Shown: positions 25,643 to 35,043 of the stretch, piece after piece
Numbering within the stretch: the first letter of the stretch is position 1
Layout: every line of letters begins with the position of its first letter
NCBI GenBank assembly: GCA_910586895.1
Contig: CAJUIW010000012.1
Span: 1 to 58,575, forward strand
DNA: 58,575 nt
Direction of reading: 5' to 3'
DNA from: an uncultured Muribaculaceae bacterium
Lineage (GTDB): Bacteria; Bacteroidota; Bacteroidia; Bacteroidales; Muribaculaceae
Translations under genes and position numbers: made by a program
The notes under the pieces: generated by a model
Database searches by the model: none
Seen by the model: only the letters and a program-made list of their open reading frames with translations
Told to the model about the DNA's origin: nothing

Positions 25643-26746
25643 CTATACGTTGAAGAGGAAGTGCATGATGTCGCCGTCCTGAACCACATATTCCTTGCCT
25701 TCCACATTCATCTTGCCGGCGGCTTTTACCGCAGCTTCGCTTCCGAGCCCTACATAATCGTCATATTTGATGACTTCGGCACGGATGAATCCTTTCTCAA
25801 AGTCAGTGTGGATGATGCCGGCGCATTTCGGGGCCTTGCTGCCGCGGAGGAATGTCCATGCACGCACTTCGTCAGGGCCGGCGGTGAAGTAGGTCTGGAG
25901 GTCGAGCAGAGCATAGGCGGCGCGTATGAGGCGTGACACGCCTGACTCTTCGAGCCCTATCTCCTTGAGAAATTCCACGCGGTCCTCGTAGGAGTCGAGC
26001 TCGGCTATCTCACTTTCGGTCTGTGCGGCCACGATAAGCAGGCTTGAGCCTTCGCCCTCTATGGCTTTGCGTACAGCCTCGACATAGGCATTGCCTGATG
26101 CGGCTGAGGCATCGTCGACGTTGCACACGTAGAGTACAGGCTTGGAGGTGAGCAGGAACAGGTCGCGGGCAAAGCGCTGCTCGTCGACGGTGTCAAACTC
26201 TACCGAGCGGGCGGGCTTGCCGGCATCGAGGGCTTCCTTGAAGCGGCAGAGTACCTCGTACTGCATCTTGGCTGTCTTGTCGCCGCCGGTCTGAGCCTGC
26301 TTCTGTGTGCGGGCCATACGGCTCTCCACGGTTTCGAGGTCCTTGATCAGAAGCTCGTAGTCAATGATTTCCTTGTCGCGGACAGGATCGACGGTGCCGT
26401 CAACGTGGGTGATGTTGTCGTCGTCGAAGCAGCGGAGCACATGGATTATCGCGTCTGTTTCGCGGATATTGGCCAGAAACTTGTTGCCGAGTCCCTCACC
26501 CTTGCTGGCTCCTTTGACGAGGCCGGCTATATCGACAATCTCCACAGTGGCAGGTACCACGCTGCGGGGCTCGCACATCTCCACGAGCTTGTTGAGGCGT
26601 TCGTCAGGAACGGTTATCACGCCTACGTTCGGCTCTATGGTGCAGAACGGGAAGTTGGCCGACTGGGCCTTGGCGTTTGAAAGACAGTTGAAAAGAGTGG
26701 ATTTGCCCACGTTGGGCAGTCCTACTATTCCACATTGTAATGCCAT
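25643..26746 (-). CDS. ychF: Obg-like GTPase/ATPase YchF
   Basis: A 367-aa protein. The P-loop is GLPNVGKSTLFN (about 8-19), with DIAGLVKGASKGEGLGN as the switch II region. A coiled insertion lies near 125-200, and the TGS domain occupies the C-terminus (AWTFLRGSKAPKCAGIIH onward). YchF binds ribosomes and, unusually among Obg proteins, hydrolyses ATP; it is linked to stress and translation control. Length and ending (GDIMHFLFNV) are standard. Confidence 0.97.
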   Translation of the reverse strand: MALQCGIVGLPNVGKSTLFNCLSNAKAQSANFPFCTIEPNVGVITVPDERLNKLVEMCEPRSVVPATVEIVDIAGLVKGASKGEGLGNKFLANIRETDAIIHVLRCFDDDNITHVDGTVDPVRDKEIIDYELLIKDLETVESRMARTQKQAQTGGDKTAKMQYEVLCRFKEALDAGKPARSVEFDTVDEQRFARDLFLLTSKPVLYVCNVDDASAASGNAYVEAVRKAIEGEGSSLLIVAAQTESEIAELDSYEDRVEFLKEIGLEESGVSRLIRAAYALLDLQTYFTAGPDEVRAWTFLRGSKAPKCAGIIHTDFEKGFIRAEVIKYDDYVGLGSEAAVKAAGKMNVEGKEYVVQDGDIMHFLFNV

Positions 26747-26804
26747 ATCTATATATAAGAGTTTGTTTGTGTTTATATTATTGTCAGGTTGACTTTCTGT
26801 AAGG

Positions 26805-27785
26805 TCAGGAGAGGTTGGCTTTTTTTATGATCTGCTCCATGTTGTGGCGCAGGTCGCGCATCATGGCCATCACCGGAGTGATGATGGGCACGAATGGATG
26901 GTCGGCTTCCGGCACGAATATGCGCAGCCCATGTTTGTGGCATTCCACCTCCAGGCGGCGTCCCATCCACATAGGTTCGCCATCGATGTGCACCGGTCCG
27001 GGTTCGGGGCGTTCTATCGTGGCCTGTGCGGTGCGCATGGTGTGGATAAGCATGTTGCGCTCTATAAGCCCACTGAGCAGGTCTATGCCTACAAGAGCTG
27101 TGGTGAGCAGATTGCCATAGTGGATTATGGTGAGGTCAAGCAGTCCGTCGGTTATCGATGCGTGAGGTGCTATGTAGGCGTTGTTGCCATACTGCGAGGC
27201 GTTGCATGCCGCCACGAGGAAAGCACGCTGGGTGAGCATCTGTCCGTTGGCGCTGATTATGTATTCCGTAGGCTTGAAGTTGATATACTCGCGGAATGTA
27301 TTTTTGATATAGGTCATGCGCCCGCGCTGCTTGTCGGTGGCGAATTTCTCACTTACCGTGGCGTCAAATCCGGCACCGAAAGTGCAGAAAAACGGGCGTC
27401 CGTTGACAGTGCCGAAGTCGCAGTCCTGGGTGAGTCCGTTCTCAATGATATTGACGGCGCCGTTGATGTCAAGCGGAATACCTATATGCCGGGCCAGTCC
27501 GTTGCCTGAGCCGCAGGGTATGATGCCGAGCGCCACTCCGGTGTGGCATAGGGCGGCTGCCGTTTCGTTGATGGTGCCGTCGCCTCCGGCTGCTATGACA
27601 GAACCGTAGCCTGCGCGTACGGCGTTGTTGGCCAGGCGGGTGGCGTCGCCGCTGCCTGCGGTCCACGCCGTGTCGACGTTGATGCCGCGCATGCCCAGGC
27701 GGCTGCGTACGTAGCGGTCAAGCCCCTCCTTGTCGGCTGTGCCTGAGATTGGATTTATTATCAAAAGAGCGCGTTGCGAATCCAT
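26805..27785 (-). CDS. Diacylglycerol/lipid kinase family protein (YegS/DgkB type)
   Basis: A 326-aa protein with the DAGK catalytic domain: INPISGTADKEG near the N-terminus, AAGGDGTINETAAAL for the nucleotide site, and IPCGSGNGLARHIGIP. The C-terminal beta-sandwich ends with VHIDGEPMWMG. It phosphorylates a lipid such as diacylglycerol or a sphingoid base; the substrate cannot be read here. I use the ATG at 27785, not the one three codons upstream. It precedes ychF by 58 bp. Confidence 0.9.
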   Translation of the reverse strand: MDSQRALLIINPISGTADKEGLDRYVRSRLGMRGINVDTAWTAGSGDATRLANNAVRAGYGSVIAAGGDGTINETAAALCHTGVALGIIPCGSGNGLARHIGIPLDINGAVNIIENGLTQDCDFGTVNGRPFFCTFGAGFDATVSEKFATDKQRGRMTYIKNTFREYINFKPTEYIISANGQMLTQRAFLVAACNASQYGNNAYIAPHASITDGLLDLTIIHYGNLLTTALVGIDLLSGLIERNMLIHTMRTAQATIERPEPGPVHIDGEPMWMGRRLEVECHKHGLRIFVPEADHPFVPIITPVMAMMRDLRHNMEQIIKKANLS

Positions 27786-27812
27786 ACGGCACAAAGATAC
27801 TGAAATTTTATG

Positions 27813-27820
27813 TATTTTTG
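27813..27820 (+). promoter_or_regulatory. -7 element of the glycosyltransferase gene
   Basis: TATTTTTG, 32 bp before the ATG at 27853, in the divergent gap with the lipid kinase gene. Confidence 0.5.
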
Positions 27821-27852
27821 TACACTACATACTTAAGAGAGTGTTTAATAAT

Positions 27853-29547
27853 ATGACCAATCCACGTACCGACTACAGAGTTAAGCTGCTAATTTTCATT
27901 CTTATATTGCTTACGTTCCTGCCTTGGCTCGGACTATCGCCTTTCAATACAAAAGGGGAACCGCGCGAGGCCATAGTGGCCGTGTCGATGCTTCAGAGCG
28001 GCAACTGGGTGCTACCCGTAAGCTTCGGAGCTGAGATACCCTACAAGCCTCCGTTTCTGGCGTGGTGCATAGCTCTGTTCTCTCTTCCGACGGGTGAGGT
28101 CAGCGAATTCACATCGCGCCTGCCGAGCGCATTGGCTGCCTCTGCAATGGCTATGATGATGTTCTGCTTTATCCGCCGCCGCACCGGAAGCATGGCGCTC
28201 GGAGCCTTGACGGCGCTGATCACGGTGAGCAATATCGAGGTGTGGCGCGCTGCCATGGCCTGCCGTGTGGATATGGTGCTCACGTTTTTTATCGTAGCCT
28301 CTCTTGTGTTGCTGTGGCGTTACCGCGACGGAGGCTACCGGGGAGTCCCGTGGCTGGCGGTGCTCTGCATGACATGCGCCGTGCTTACCAAGGGACCTGT
28401 CGGGATGGTGCTTCCATGCCTTGTGGCCGGAATCTACGGGTTGTTGCGGGGCGATCGTTTCCTGCCTCTCTTCCTGCGCCTTGTGGCGGTAGGTGTTGCA
28501 GCGCTGGTAGTACCCCTCGTGTGGTACTATGCCGCCTATCAGCAGGGGGGCGATGAATTCCTGCGGCTCGCGCTGGAGGAAAATTTCGGACGAATGACCG
28601 GGACCATGTCGTATGATTCGCATGTCAAGCCGTTGTGGTACAATTTTATGACCGTTAGCGTTGGTATGCTTCCATATACCCTTCTGGCTCTTTTGGCCCT
28701 CGCTGCGGCGCACTATGCCGGAGTAAAGCCATTCATCCGTGGCTGGCGTTCGTGGCGTAGAAAGCTGCGTGAAGCAGATGCCGTCAAGCTGTTTGCGGCG
28801 GTGGCTGTCATTGTCATCTTCCTGTTCTACTGTCTGCCCAAGAGTAAGCGAAGCGTTTATCTGCTTCCGATATATCCGTTCCTGTCATATTTTATGGCCA
28901 TTCTTATAAGCTGGATGGCTGTGAAGGCTCCGCGCCTTCTTAAAGGGTGGTGCTGGATAGTGGCGCTCGGAGCGGTACTTGCCGGTGTGGCAATGATAGC
29001 TCTTCTTACAGGTCATGCCCAGGCTTGGGCTTCTATTCCTCTGGCGCCGGTCAATATGGCATGGCTCGGATGGATGCTTGCAGCGCTGGCTCTCTGCGCG
29101 GGTGTATATCTATGGTGCGCCATCTGGATGCGGCGTGCCGACTGGTGTGCGGGAGTCACGGTGTTGACTCTGCTTTCCGCTCTTTGGCTTACTGCCGGCG
29201 GCTTGCTACCCTCTGTGCTGGGCGCTAAATCTGACCGTCCTGTAGCGGAGGATATTGAGCATATGCTCCCCGCCGAGGCTCCGATATACAGCTTTGTGTC
29301 GGAGGATATGCTGCGTTACTATACTGTCAATTTCTATATGCACGACCGCCTGCGGGTGTATGACATTGATCTTCCGCTCGAAGGTTATCTGCTCACGGGC
29401 AGTGCCGATGTGGAGGAGTGGAACCGCATTTACGGCGATACATATAATCTGGAAGAGATACGCCGCTGGGATCACAAAAGCTGCGACACCAAGCAGAATC
29501 CGGTCCTGCTCCGCTTCGAAGTCCGCCCCGAACTCCTTGCCGACTGA
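27853..29547 (+). CDS. ArnT-like glycosyltransferase (GT39/GT83 family)
   Basis: A 564-aa integral membrane protein. After the first helix comes FNTKGEPREAIVAVSMLQSG, where the acidic pair after the first helix is the typical catalytic site of GT-C enzymes such as ArnT and PMT. About eleven further helices follow, then a soluble C-terminal domain of about 110 residues. It should transfer a sugar from a polyprenyl-phosphate donor to lipid A or a protein on the outer face of the inner membrane. I place the start at 27853; an upstream in-frame extension would overlap the divergent gene and the promoter. Confidence 0.9.
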   Translation: MTNPRTDYRVKLLIFILILLTFLPWLGLSPFNTKGEPREAIVAVSMLQSGNWVLPVSFGAEIPYKPPFLAWCIALFSLPTGEVSEFTSRLPSALAASAMAMMMFCFIRRRTGSMALGALTALITVSNIEVWRAAMACRVDMVLTFFIVASLVLLWRYRDGGYRGVPWLAVLCMTCAVLTKGPVGMVLPCLVAGIYGLLRGDRFLPLFLRLVAVGVAALVVPLVWYYAAYQQGGDEFLRLALEENFGRMTGTMSYDSHVKPLWYNFMTVSVGMLPYTLLALLALAAAHYAGVKPFIRGWRSWRRKLREADAVKLFAAVAVIVIFLFYCLPKSKRSVYLLPIYPFLSYFMAILISWMAVKAPRLLKGWCWIVALGAVLAGVAMIALLTGHAQAWASIPLAPVNMAWLGWMLAALALCAGVYLWCAIWMRRADWCAGVTVLTLLSALWLTAGGLLPSVLGAKSDRPVAEDIEHMLPAEAPIYSFVSEDMLRYYTVNFYMHDRLRVYDIDLPLEGYLLTGSADVEEWNRIYGDTYNLEEIRRWDHKSCDTKQNPVLLRFEVRPELLAD

Positions 29548-29675
29548 TCCTGGAGTATTAAAATTCGTATAAATATAACTTACTGTTAGCCACTAAAAAA
29601 AAGTAGTGGTTAGCTTGCTTTTTGCGATTATTTTGGTTAACTTGCGAAAGTTAATCTTATAAAAAAAGTGTTGCT

Positions 29676-30278
29676 ATGAAACGATTGTTATTTTATTATG
29701 CTTTGAAAAAGTATGCCTTTATATGTATGGCTTTGCTTTTTTCTGTTATTCCTGTCCAAGGACGTGATTTTAATGGCGAAAAAGGTGTGTATGCTGAGAT
29801 GGGTGCCGGATTTGATAATACGGGAGTAGCCGGAACATTTGGATATATTTCGCCTAAAGTAGGGTTTAAATTGAACCGGTTGCTGAGTTTTGGCGTGACA
29901 TCTCGGTTTGATTTTGGGAAAAGCTATGAGAGTGGCAGCTATAATTCTTATGGTGGATTTGTTGAATTGTCAACCGGCAGTTTCCACGGCCTCTCAGGAT
30001 TTGTGGATGTAATGGCTACCCATAATAGGCACTGTAATAATCGCGGAGTATTTGGGTGCGATGATTTCACTGAAATAGGATTGACGCCCGGAATAAGGTA
30101 TTCTTTGCCATGGTATGGATTAAGTTTGAGCGTGAGATATGCCTTTATAGGATTCTCTGATAACTGGGAGCTGCTTAGTAAGCATGATAGAGCCGGTTTC
30201 TATAGTGATGGAAAGCTGCTTGTCGACGGACGTTTCAGGCGTCTGGAATTTGCTGTACGATATACGTTCGGACTCTGA
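29676..30278 (+). CDS. Small outer-membrane beta-barrel-like protein, 200 aa
   Basis: A signal peptide (about 1-30, ending VQG) precedes a series of short alternating strands (YAEMGAGFDNTG, PKVGFKLNRLLSFGVTSRFDF, LSLSVRYAFIGFS). The last strand is LEFAVRYTFGL, ending close to the usual C-terminal aromatic of outer-membrane barrels. I infer an 8-stranded barrel of the OmpW/OmpX size class; no family is certain. The gene is clearly more AT-rich than its neighbours, which suggests a separate origin or weak codon selection. Confidence 0.7.
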   Translation: MKRLLFYYALKKYAFICMALLFSVIPVQGRDFNGEKGVYAEMGAGFDNTGVAGTFGYISPKVGFKLNRLLSFGVTSRFDFGKSYESGSYNSYGGFVELSTGSFHGLSGFVDVMATHNRHCNNRGVFGCDDFTEIGLTPGIRYSLPWYGLSLSVRYAFIGFSDNWELLSKHDRAGFYSDGKLLVDGRFRRLEFAVRYTFGL

Positions 30279-30303
30279 ATAATCACGGTCGATGATAAAA
30301 GAA

Positions 30304-30333
30304 ACAACGGATGCTCTCGCGAGCATCCGTTGT
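30304..30333 (+). terminator. Perfect 13-bp hairpin after the barrel gene
   Basis: ACAACGGATGCTC and GAGCATCCGTTGT pair completely around a TCGC loop, 26 bp after the stop. No U-tract follows on the plus strand; the minus strand has a U-rich flank (GTTTCTTTTATC). Confidence 0.6.
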
Positions 30334-30666
30334 CACTTACACATAGTACTTAACGTCAGTGGATTTTTATTTGATGTCTAATTGGCACGTTATGAAAAAG
30401 CTTGTTTTAAGTATCGGTTCTCAGCCGATAACGATACAAAGATACTCAACTTTGGGGTAATAAAGCAAACCGTGAGGCTATGTAGACCGTACATGTAATA
30501 TGCCTGTTGTTAAGCCGGGATGCGGAATATCGGAATTATTTAATCATCAAAAAGGGCTATGCCGTGCTTTCATGATAGCATCATGGCGAAAAAAGTCACA
30601 AAATGATATGCTCCTAAAAAACGTTAAATGTTAAAGAGTGCGAGGATGAATAAAAGCGGAATTTTC
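30334..30666. other. Gene-free stretch before dapF
   Basis: No coding region is supported. It contains two small inverted repeats: GTATCG...CGATAC (30411-30437, with the alternative inner pairing ATCGG/CCGAT) and CATGAT-AGC-ATCATG (30571-30585). No tRNA, riboswitch or repeat array was recognised. Confidence 0.5.
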
Positions 30667-30698
30667 TTTGATGGTATTGAGCATTATTGCTAATTTTG
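30667..30698 (+). promoter_or_regulatory. dapF-dapL-glnN promoter
   Basis: TTTG (30667-30670), exactly 20 bp, TAATTTTG (30691-30698): a full Bacteroidota promoter. The predicted start is near 30705. Confidence 0.75.
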
Positions 30699-30737
30699 CA
30701 GCCGTAAAGCTTCAGAATGTTGCAATACGATTCATTT

Positions 30738-31589
30738 ATGGAAGAAATTCTTTTCACCAAGATGCACGGAGCCGGCAATGACTATCTGTATGTCAATTGC
30801 ATGGATAGCGTGCCTTCCGATATCCCGCAGCTCGCAATGGATATGAGCGACCGTCACAAGGGGGTTGGAGCTGATGGATTGATTCTGATAATGCCCTCGG
30901 ATGTTGCTGATTTCAGAATGCGGATGTTCAACGCCGACGGCTCCGAGGGGCGTATGTGCGGAAATGCCAGCCGCTGTATTGCAAAGTATGTTCATGACTA
31001 TGGATTGACCGATGCCACAACCGTCACGCTCGAAACTCTGTCGGGCGTCAGGACGCTCGTGATGCATCCGGATGCTGACGGGGATGTCGGTATGGTGACG
31101 GTGGATATGGGCGCTCCTGTTCTTGAAGCAGCGCGTGTGCCGGTAGAGTGCGGCTCGGAGCGTATGCTGCGTAAGCCTGTAATGACTTCGGCGGGCGAGC
31201 TGGAGATTACAGCCGTATCGATGGGAAATCCGCATGGAGTGATTTTTATTGACACACCGGTGGCCGACTTCGATGTCCACGGTGTGGGGCGCGAGTTGGA
31301 ATGCCATGCTATGTGGCCCGACAGAGCCAATATAGAATTTGCCCGGGTGCTTTCCGACACTGATATAGAGATGCGTGTATGGGAGCGCGGTAGCGGCGAA
31401 ACGCTGGCTTGCGGCACCGGAGCATGTGCCACGGCTGTGGCGGCCTCGCTCAGCGGGCTGACCTCCCGGGAGGTGACGCTCCATCTGCTCGGAGGCGACC
31501 TGAAGATACGGTGGGACCGAAGTACTGACCATGTGTTCATGACCGGTCCGGCCGCAACAATAATGGAAGGACGATATTTTAGGAAATAA
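30738..31589 (+). CDS. dapF: Diaminopimelate epimerase
   Basis: A 283-aa protein. The N-terminus has TKMHGAGNDYLYVN. The two catalytic cysteines are Cys74 (GRMCGNASRC) and Cys225 (LACGTGACATAV). It converts LL- to meso-diaminopimelate for lysine and peptidoglycan. I use the ATG at 30738 because DapF proteins start close to the FTKMHGAGND motif; an ATG seven codons upstream (30717) is possible. Its stop overlaps the dapL start by one base (TAATG). Confidence 0.97.
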   Translation: MEEILFTKMHGAGNDYLYVNCMDSVPSDIPQLAMDMSDRHKGVGADGLILIMPSDVADFRMRMFNADGSEGRMCGNASRCIAKYVHDYGLTDATTVTLETLSGVRTLVMHPDADGDVGMVTVDMGAPVLEAARVPVECGSERMLRKPVMTSAGELEITAVSMGNPHGVIFIDTPVADFDVHGVGRELECHAMWPDRANIEFARVLSDTDIEMRVWERGSGETLACGTGACATAVAASLSGLTSREVTLHLLGGDLKIRWDRSTDHVFMTGPAATIMEGRYFRK

Positions 31590-32824
31590 TGATAAAGATT
31601 AATGATAACTTCACCCTGCTGTCTGCTTCGTATCTCTTTTCGGAGGTGGCCCGCAGGGTGTCTGCGTTTAAGGAGGCCAATCCTGATGGCGAGCGTGTGA
31701 TAAGTATGGGTATCGGAGATGTGACCCGTCCTATATGCCATGCGGCTATCAGCGGTATGCTTGAAGGAGTGAGGCATCTGTCGGAAGAATCCTCGTTTCA
31801 TGGCTACGGCCCGGAACAGGGTTATGCTTTCCTGCGCGAGCGTATAGCCGAAGTGGACTATCGCGAACGTGGCATAGAGATGTCGATTGATGAGATATTT
31901 GTGAGCGACGGGGCTAAAAGCGATACCGGCAACATCGGCGATATCCTTTCGCCAGCGTGCCGTGTGGCTGTCACTGACCCGGTCTATCCCGTATATATTG
32001 ATACGAATGTCATGGCCGGGCGTGCCGGAGAGCGTGGTGCTGACGGATGCTGGAGCCGGATAGAGTATCTGCCATGTACCGCAGCCAATGGTTATATCCC
32101 CGCGCTACCGGTGAATGAACCGGATGTGATATACCTCTGCTTTCCGAACAATCCTACCGGGACATCGCTCACGCGTGAGCAGCTGAAGGTGTGGGTTGAT
32201 TACGCATTGGCGCATAATGCCCTGATACTGTTTGACTCCGCGTATGAAGCATACATCACACGTCAGGATGTGCCACACAGCATATATGAAATAGAAGGTG
32301 CGCGCCGCTGTGCCATAGAGTTCCGCAGCTTCTCTAAGACAGCCGGGTTTACCGGCGTGCGCTGCGGCTACACTGTAGTACCGCATGAACTGAAGGGGGT
32401 TGACTCCGCAGGACGTGAGGTGAGCATGAACCATCTGTGGAACCGCCGCCAGTGCACCAAATTCAACGGCGCGTCATACGTGGCGCAACGTGCTGCCGAA
32501 GCGCTTTACACACCGGAGGGGCGCAGTCAGGTACGTGAGGTGGTTGACTACTATATGCGCAATGCATCGCTTCTCCGCGAGGGATTGCAGTCGGCCGGAA
32601 TAGAATGTGTGGGTGGAGTCGATTCGCCATATATATGGCTCAGTACACCGGGAGGAATGTCGTCATGGGATTTCTTCAGCCTGTTGCTTGAACGGTGTCG
32701 TGTGGTGGGTACTCCCGGTGTGGGATTCGGCCCTGCCGGCGAAGGATGTTTCCGCCTGACAGCCTTCGGCAGTCATGCCGACACCATGGAGGCTGTGCAG
32801 CGTCTGTCAAGATTATCGAATTAA
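31589..32824 (+). CDS. dapL: LL-diaminopimelate aminotransferase
   Basis: A 411-aa fold-type I PLP enzyme. The N-terminus ISMGIGDVTRPICHA is typical of DapL, and the PLP lysine is in RSFSKTAGFTGVRCGY. It converts tetrahydrodipicolinate directly to LL-DAP, bypassing DapD, DapC and DapE, and hands the product to DapF encoded just upstream with an overlapping start. Bacteroidota commonly use this route. glnN follows after 29 bp. Confidence 0.97.
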   Translation: MIKINDNFTLLSASYLFSEVARRVSAFKEANPDGERVISMGIGDVTRPICHAAISGMLEGVRHLSEESSFHGYGPEQGYAFLRERIAEVDYRERGIEMSIDEIFVSDGAKSDTGNIGDILSPACRVAVTDPVYPVYIDTNVMAGRAGERGADGCWSRIEYLPCTAANGYIPALPVNEPDVIYLCFPNNPTGTSLTREQLKVWVDYALAHNALILFDSAYEAYITRQDVPHSIYEIEGARRCAIEFRSFSKTAGFTGVRCGYTVVPHELKGVDSAGREVSMNHLWNRRQCTKFNGASYVAQRAAEALYTPEGRSQVREVVDYYMRNASLLREGLQSAGIECVGGVDSPYIWLSTPGGMSSWDFFSLLLERCRVVGTPGVGFGPAGEGCFRLTAFGSHADTMEAVQRLSRLSN

Positions 32825-32853
32825 AAAAAACAATAGATTATAGATTAACGTGT

Positions 32854-35043
32854 ATGTCAAGTTTGAGATTTAAGGTTGTTGATGAGGCTTTCAACCGTAA
32901 AGCCGCACCGGTAGAGATACCGGCAGAACGCCCTGAAAAGTATTATGCCAAGTTTGTGTTCAACCGTCAGAAGATGTTTGAGTATCTTCCGGCTGCCACA
33001 TATGCGGCTCTTATCAATGCCATTGATAATAAGGAGCCGCTTCCGCGCGATGTAGCCGACAGTGTGGCCGAAGGGATGAAGAAGTGGGCTATTGACAATG
33101 GCGCACGCCATTATACCCATTGGTTCCAGCCTCTTACCGAAACTACCGCGGAGAAGCATGACAGCTTCGTGGAGCATGACGGCAAAGGGGGTGTGCTTGA
33201 AAAGTTTACCGGAAAGCTTCTTGTGCAGCAGGAACCTGACGCATCGAGCTTCCCCAACGGCGGTATCCGCAATACATTCGAGGCGCGAGGTTATTCGGCT
33301 TGGGACATCTCTTCGCCTGCTTTCATCATGGGCAATACCCTCTGTATCCCTACGATCTTCATAAGCTATACAGGTGAGTCGCTTGACTATAAGACTCCCT
33401 TGCTGAGGGCTCTTAACAGTGTTGACCGCGCGGCTACGGCTGTGGCTCGCTTCTTCGACCCGGAGGTGAATCATGTGAAGTCATATCTGGGCTGGGAACA
33501 GGAGTATTTTCTTGTCGATGAGGCTCTCTACTCGGCACGTCCTGACCTTATGCTCACCGGACGTACGCTGATGGGGCATGAAAGCGCCAAGAACCAGCAG
33601 CTTGAGGACCATTATTTCGGAGCCATCCCCTCGCGCGTAGAGGCTTTCATGCTTGACCTCGAAATAGAATGCCATAAGCTTGGTATACCCGCAAAAACAC
33701 GTCATAATGAGGTGGCTCCCAATCAGTTTGAACTTGCTCCGATATTTGAGGAAACCAATCTTGCCAATGACCACAATCTGCTTCTGATGTCGCTGATGGG
33801 AGAGGTGGCACGCCGCCATAACTTCCGTGTGCTGCTGCATGAAAAGCCGTTTGCCGGTATCAACGGGTCGGGTAAGCATAACAACTGGAGCCTCGGTACC
33901 GACAAAGGTGTCCTTCTGTTCAGCCCCGGACGTACACCGCGTGAGAATCTGCAGTTTGTGACCTTCGTGGTCAATGTGATGGCAGCCGTTCACCGTCATA
34001 ACGGATTGCTTAAGGCTACTATAGCTTCGGCCACTAACGCACACCGTCTTGGAGCCAATGAGGCTCCCCCCGCCATAATATCGATATTCACCGGCTCGCT
34101 GCTGGCTGACATACTTGACCGCATTGAAAGCAGCACGAATGATGAACTCGCTGACCTGTCGGACAAGGAGGGTATGCGTCTGGATGTGTCGCAGATACCT
34201 GAAATACTTGTTGATGCCACGGACCGTAACCGCACCTCGCCATTCGCATTCACAGGCAACCGTTTTGAATTCCGTGCCGTAGGTTCGAGCGCCAACTGTG
34301 CGGCTGCCATGCTGGCCCTGAACTCGGCTGTGGCTGTGCAGCTTCAGGAATTCAAGGAAAAGATCGATGCGCGTGTTGCCGGCGGAGAGGAGCTGCGTCA
34401 CGCTCTGCTTGAGGAGATCCGTATTCTTATCCGTGAGTCACGTCCCATACATTTTGACGGAAATGGCTACAGCGATGAATGGAAAGAGGAGGCTGCCCGT
34501 CGCGGACTTGACTGCGAGGCAAGTGTTCCGCTGATATATGACGCTTATCTGAAGCCTGAGTCGATAGAGATGTTCCGCAAGGCTGGTGTGTTCAGCAAGC
34601 TTGAGCTTGAGGCGCGCAACGAGGTCAAGTGGGAGATGTTTACGAAGAAGGTGCAGATTGAGGCCCGTGTATTAGGCGATCTGGCTATTAACCACGTTCT
34701 TCCGGTGGCCACACGCTATCAGTCGGTGCTGCTTGACAATGTCTCAAAAGTAAAGTCGCTTTTCCCGGCTGAGAAAGCTGATAAGATAGCCGGTCCGGAT
34801 ATGGACACCATAGAAAAATTAGCCGAGCATTCACATATCATAAAGGCCGAGACTGAAGCCATGGTTGAGGCACGCCGTGTGGCCAACCGTATCGAATCAG
34901 AGCGTGAGAAGGCCATAGCCTATCATGATACCGTGATTCCCCGCATGGAGACTATACGCTACCATATTGATAAGCTTGAACTTATGATTGACAACGAGAT
35001 GTGGCCGCTCCCTAAATACCGTGAGCTGCTGTTCATCCGTTAA
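32854..35043 (+). CDS. glnN: Glutamine synthetase type III
   Basis: A 729-aa protein, the size of GSIII. Characteristic segments are KYYAKFVFNRQKMFEYLP near the N-terminus, LGWEQEYFLVDEALY for the metal-binding glutamates, KTRHNEVAPNQFELAPIFEE, and HEKPFAGINGSGKHNNWSLG. It condenses ammonia with glutamate. I start at MSSLRFKV (32854), as an in-frame upstream extension would overlap dapL by over 100 bases. The 3' end overlaps the convergent recQ gene by 11 bases. Confidence 0.97.
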   Translation: MSSLRFKVVDEAFNRKAAPVEIPAERPEKYYAKFVFNRQKMFEYLPAATYAALINAIDNKEPLPRDVADSVAEGMKKWAIDNGARHYTHWFQPLTETTAEKHDSFVEHDGKGGVLEKFTGKLLVQQEPDASSFPNGGIRNTFEARGYSAWDISSPAFIMGNTLCIPTIFISYTGESLDYKTPLLRALNSVDRAATAVARFFDPEVNHVKSYLGWEQEYFLVDEALYSARPDLMLTGRTLMGHESAKNQQLEDHYFGAIPSRVEAFMLDLEIECHKLGIPAKTRHNEVAPNQFELAPIFEETNLANDHNLLLMSLMGEVARRHNFRVLLHEKPFAGINGSGKHNNWSLGTDKGVLLFSPGRTPRENLQFVTFVVNVMAAVHRHNGLLKATIASATNAHRLGANEAPPAIISIFTGSLLADILDRIESSTNDELADLSDKEGMRLDVSQIPEILVDATDRNRTSPFAFTGNRFEFRAVGSSANCAAAMLALNSAVAVQLQEFKEKIDARVAGGEELRHALLEEIRILIRESRPIHFDGNGYSDEWKEEAARRGLDCEASVPLIYDAYLKPESIEMFRKAGVFSKLELEARNEVKWEMFTKKVQIEARVLGDLAINHVLPVATRYQSVLLDNVSKVKSLFPAEKADKIAGPDMDTIEKLAEHSHIIKAETEAMVEARRVANRIESEREKAIAYHDTVIPRMETIRYHIDKLELMIDNEMWPLPKYRELLFIR

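Noticed and set aside
26844..27509. 221-aa plus-strand frame opposite the lipid kinase gene
   Set aside because: Antisense shadow; the kinase motifs on the minus strand are unambiguous.
30732..31532. Long minus-strand open frame opposite dapF (266 aa)
   Set aside because: It lies fully antisense to a clear dapF gene, has no family signal and reflects codon bias of the real gene.
33481..34401. 306-aa open frame opposite glnN
   Set aside because: Antisense shadow of the glutamine synthetase, with many Cys/His and no motif.
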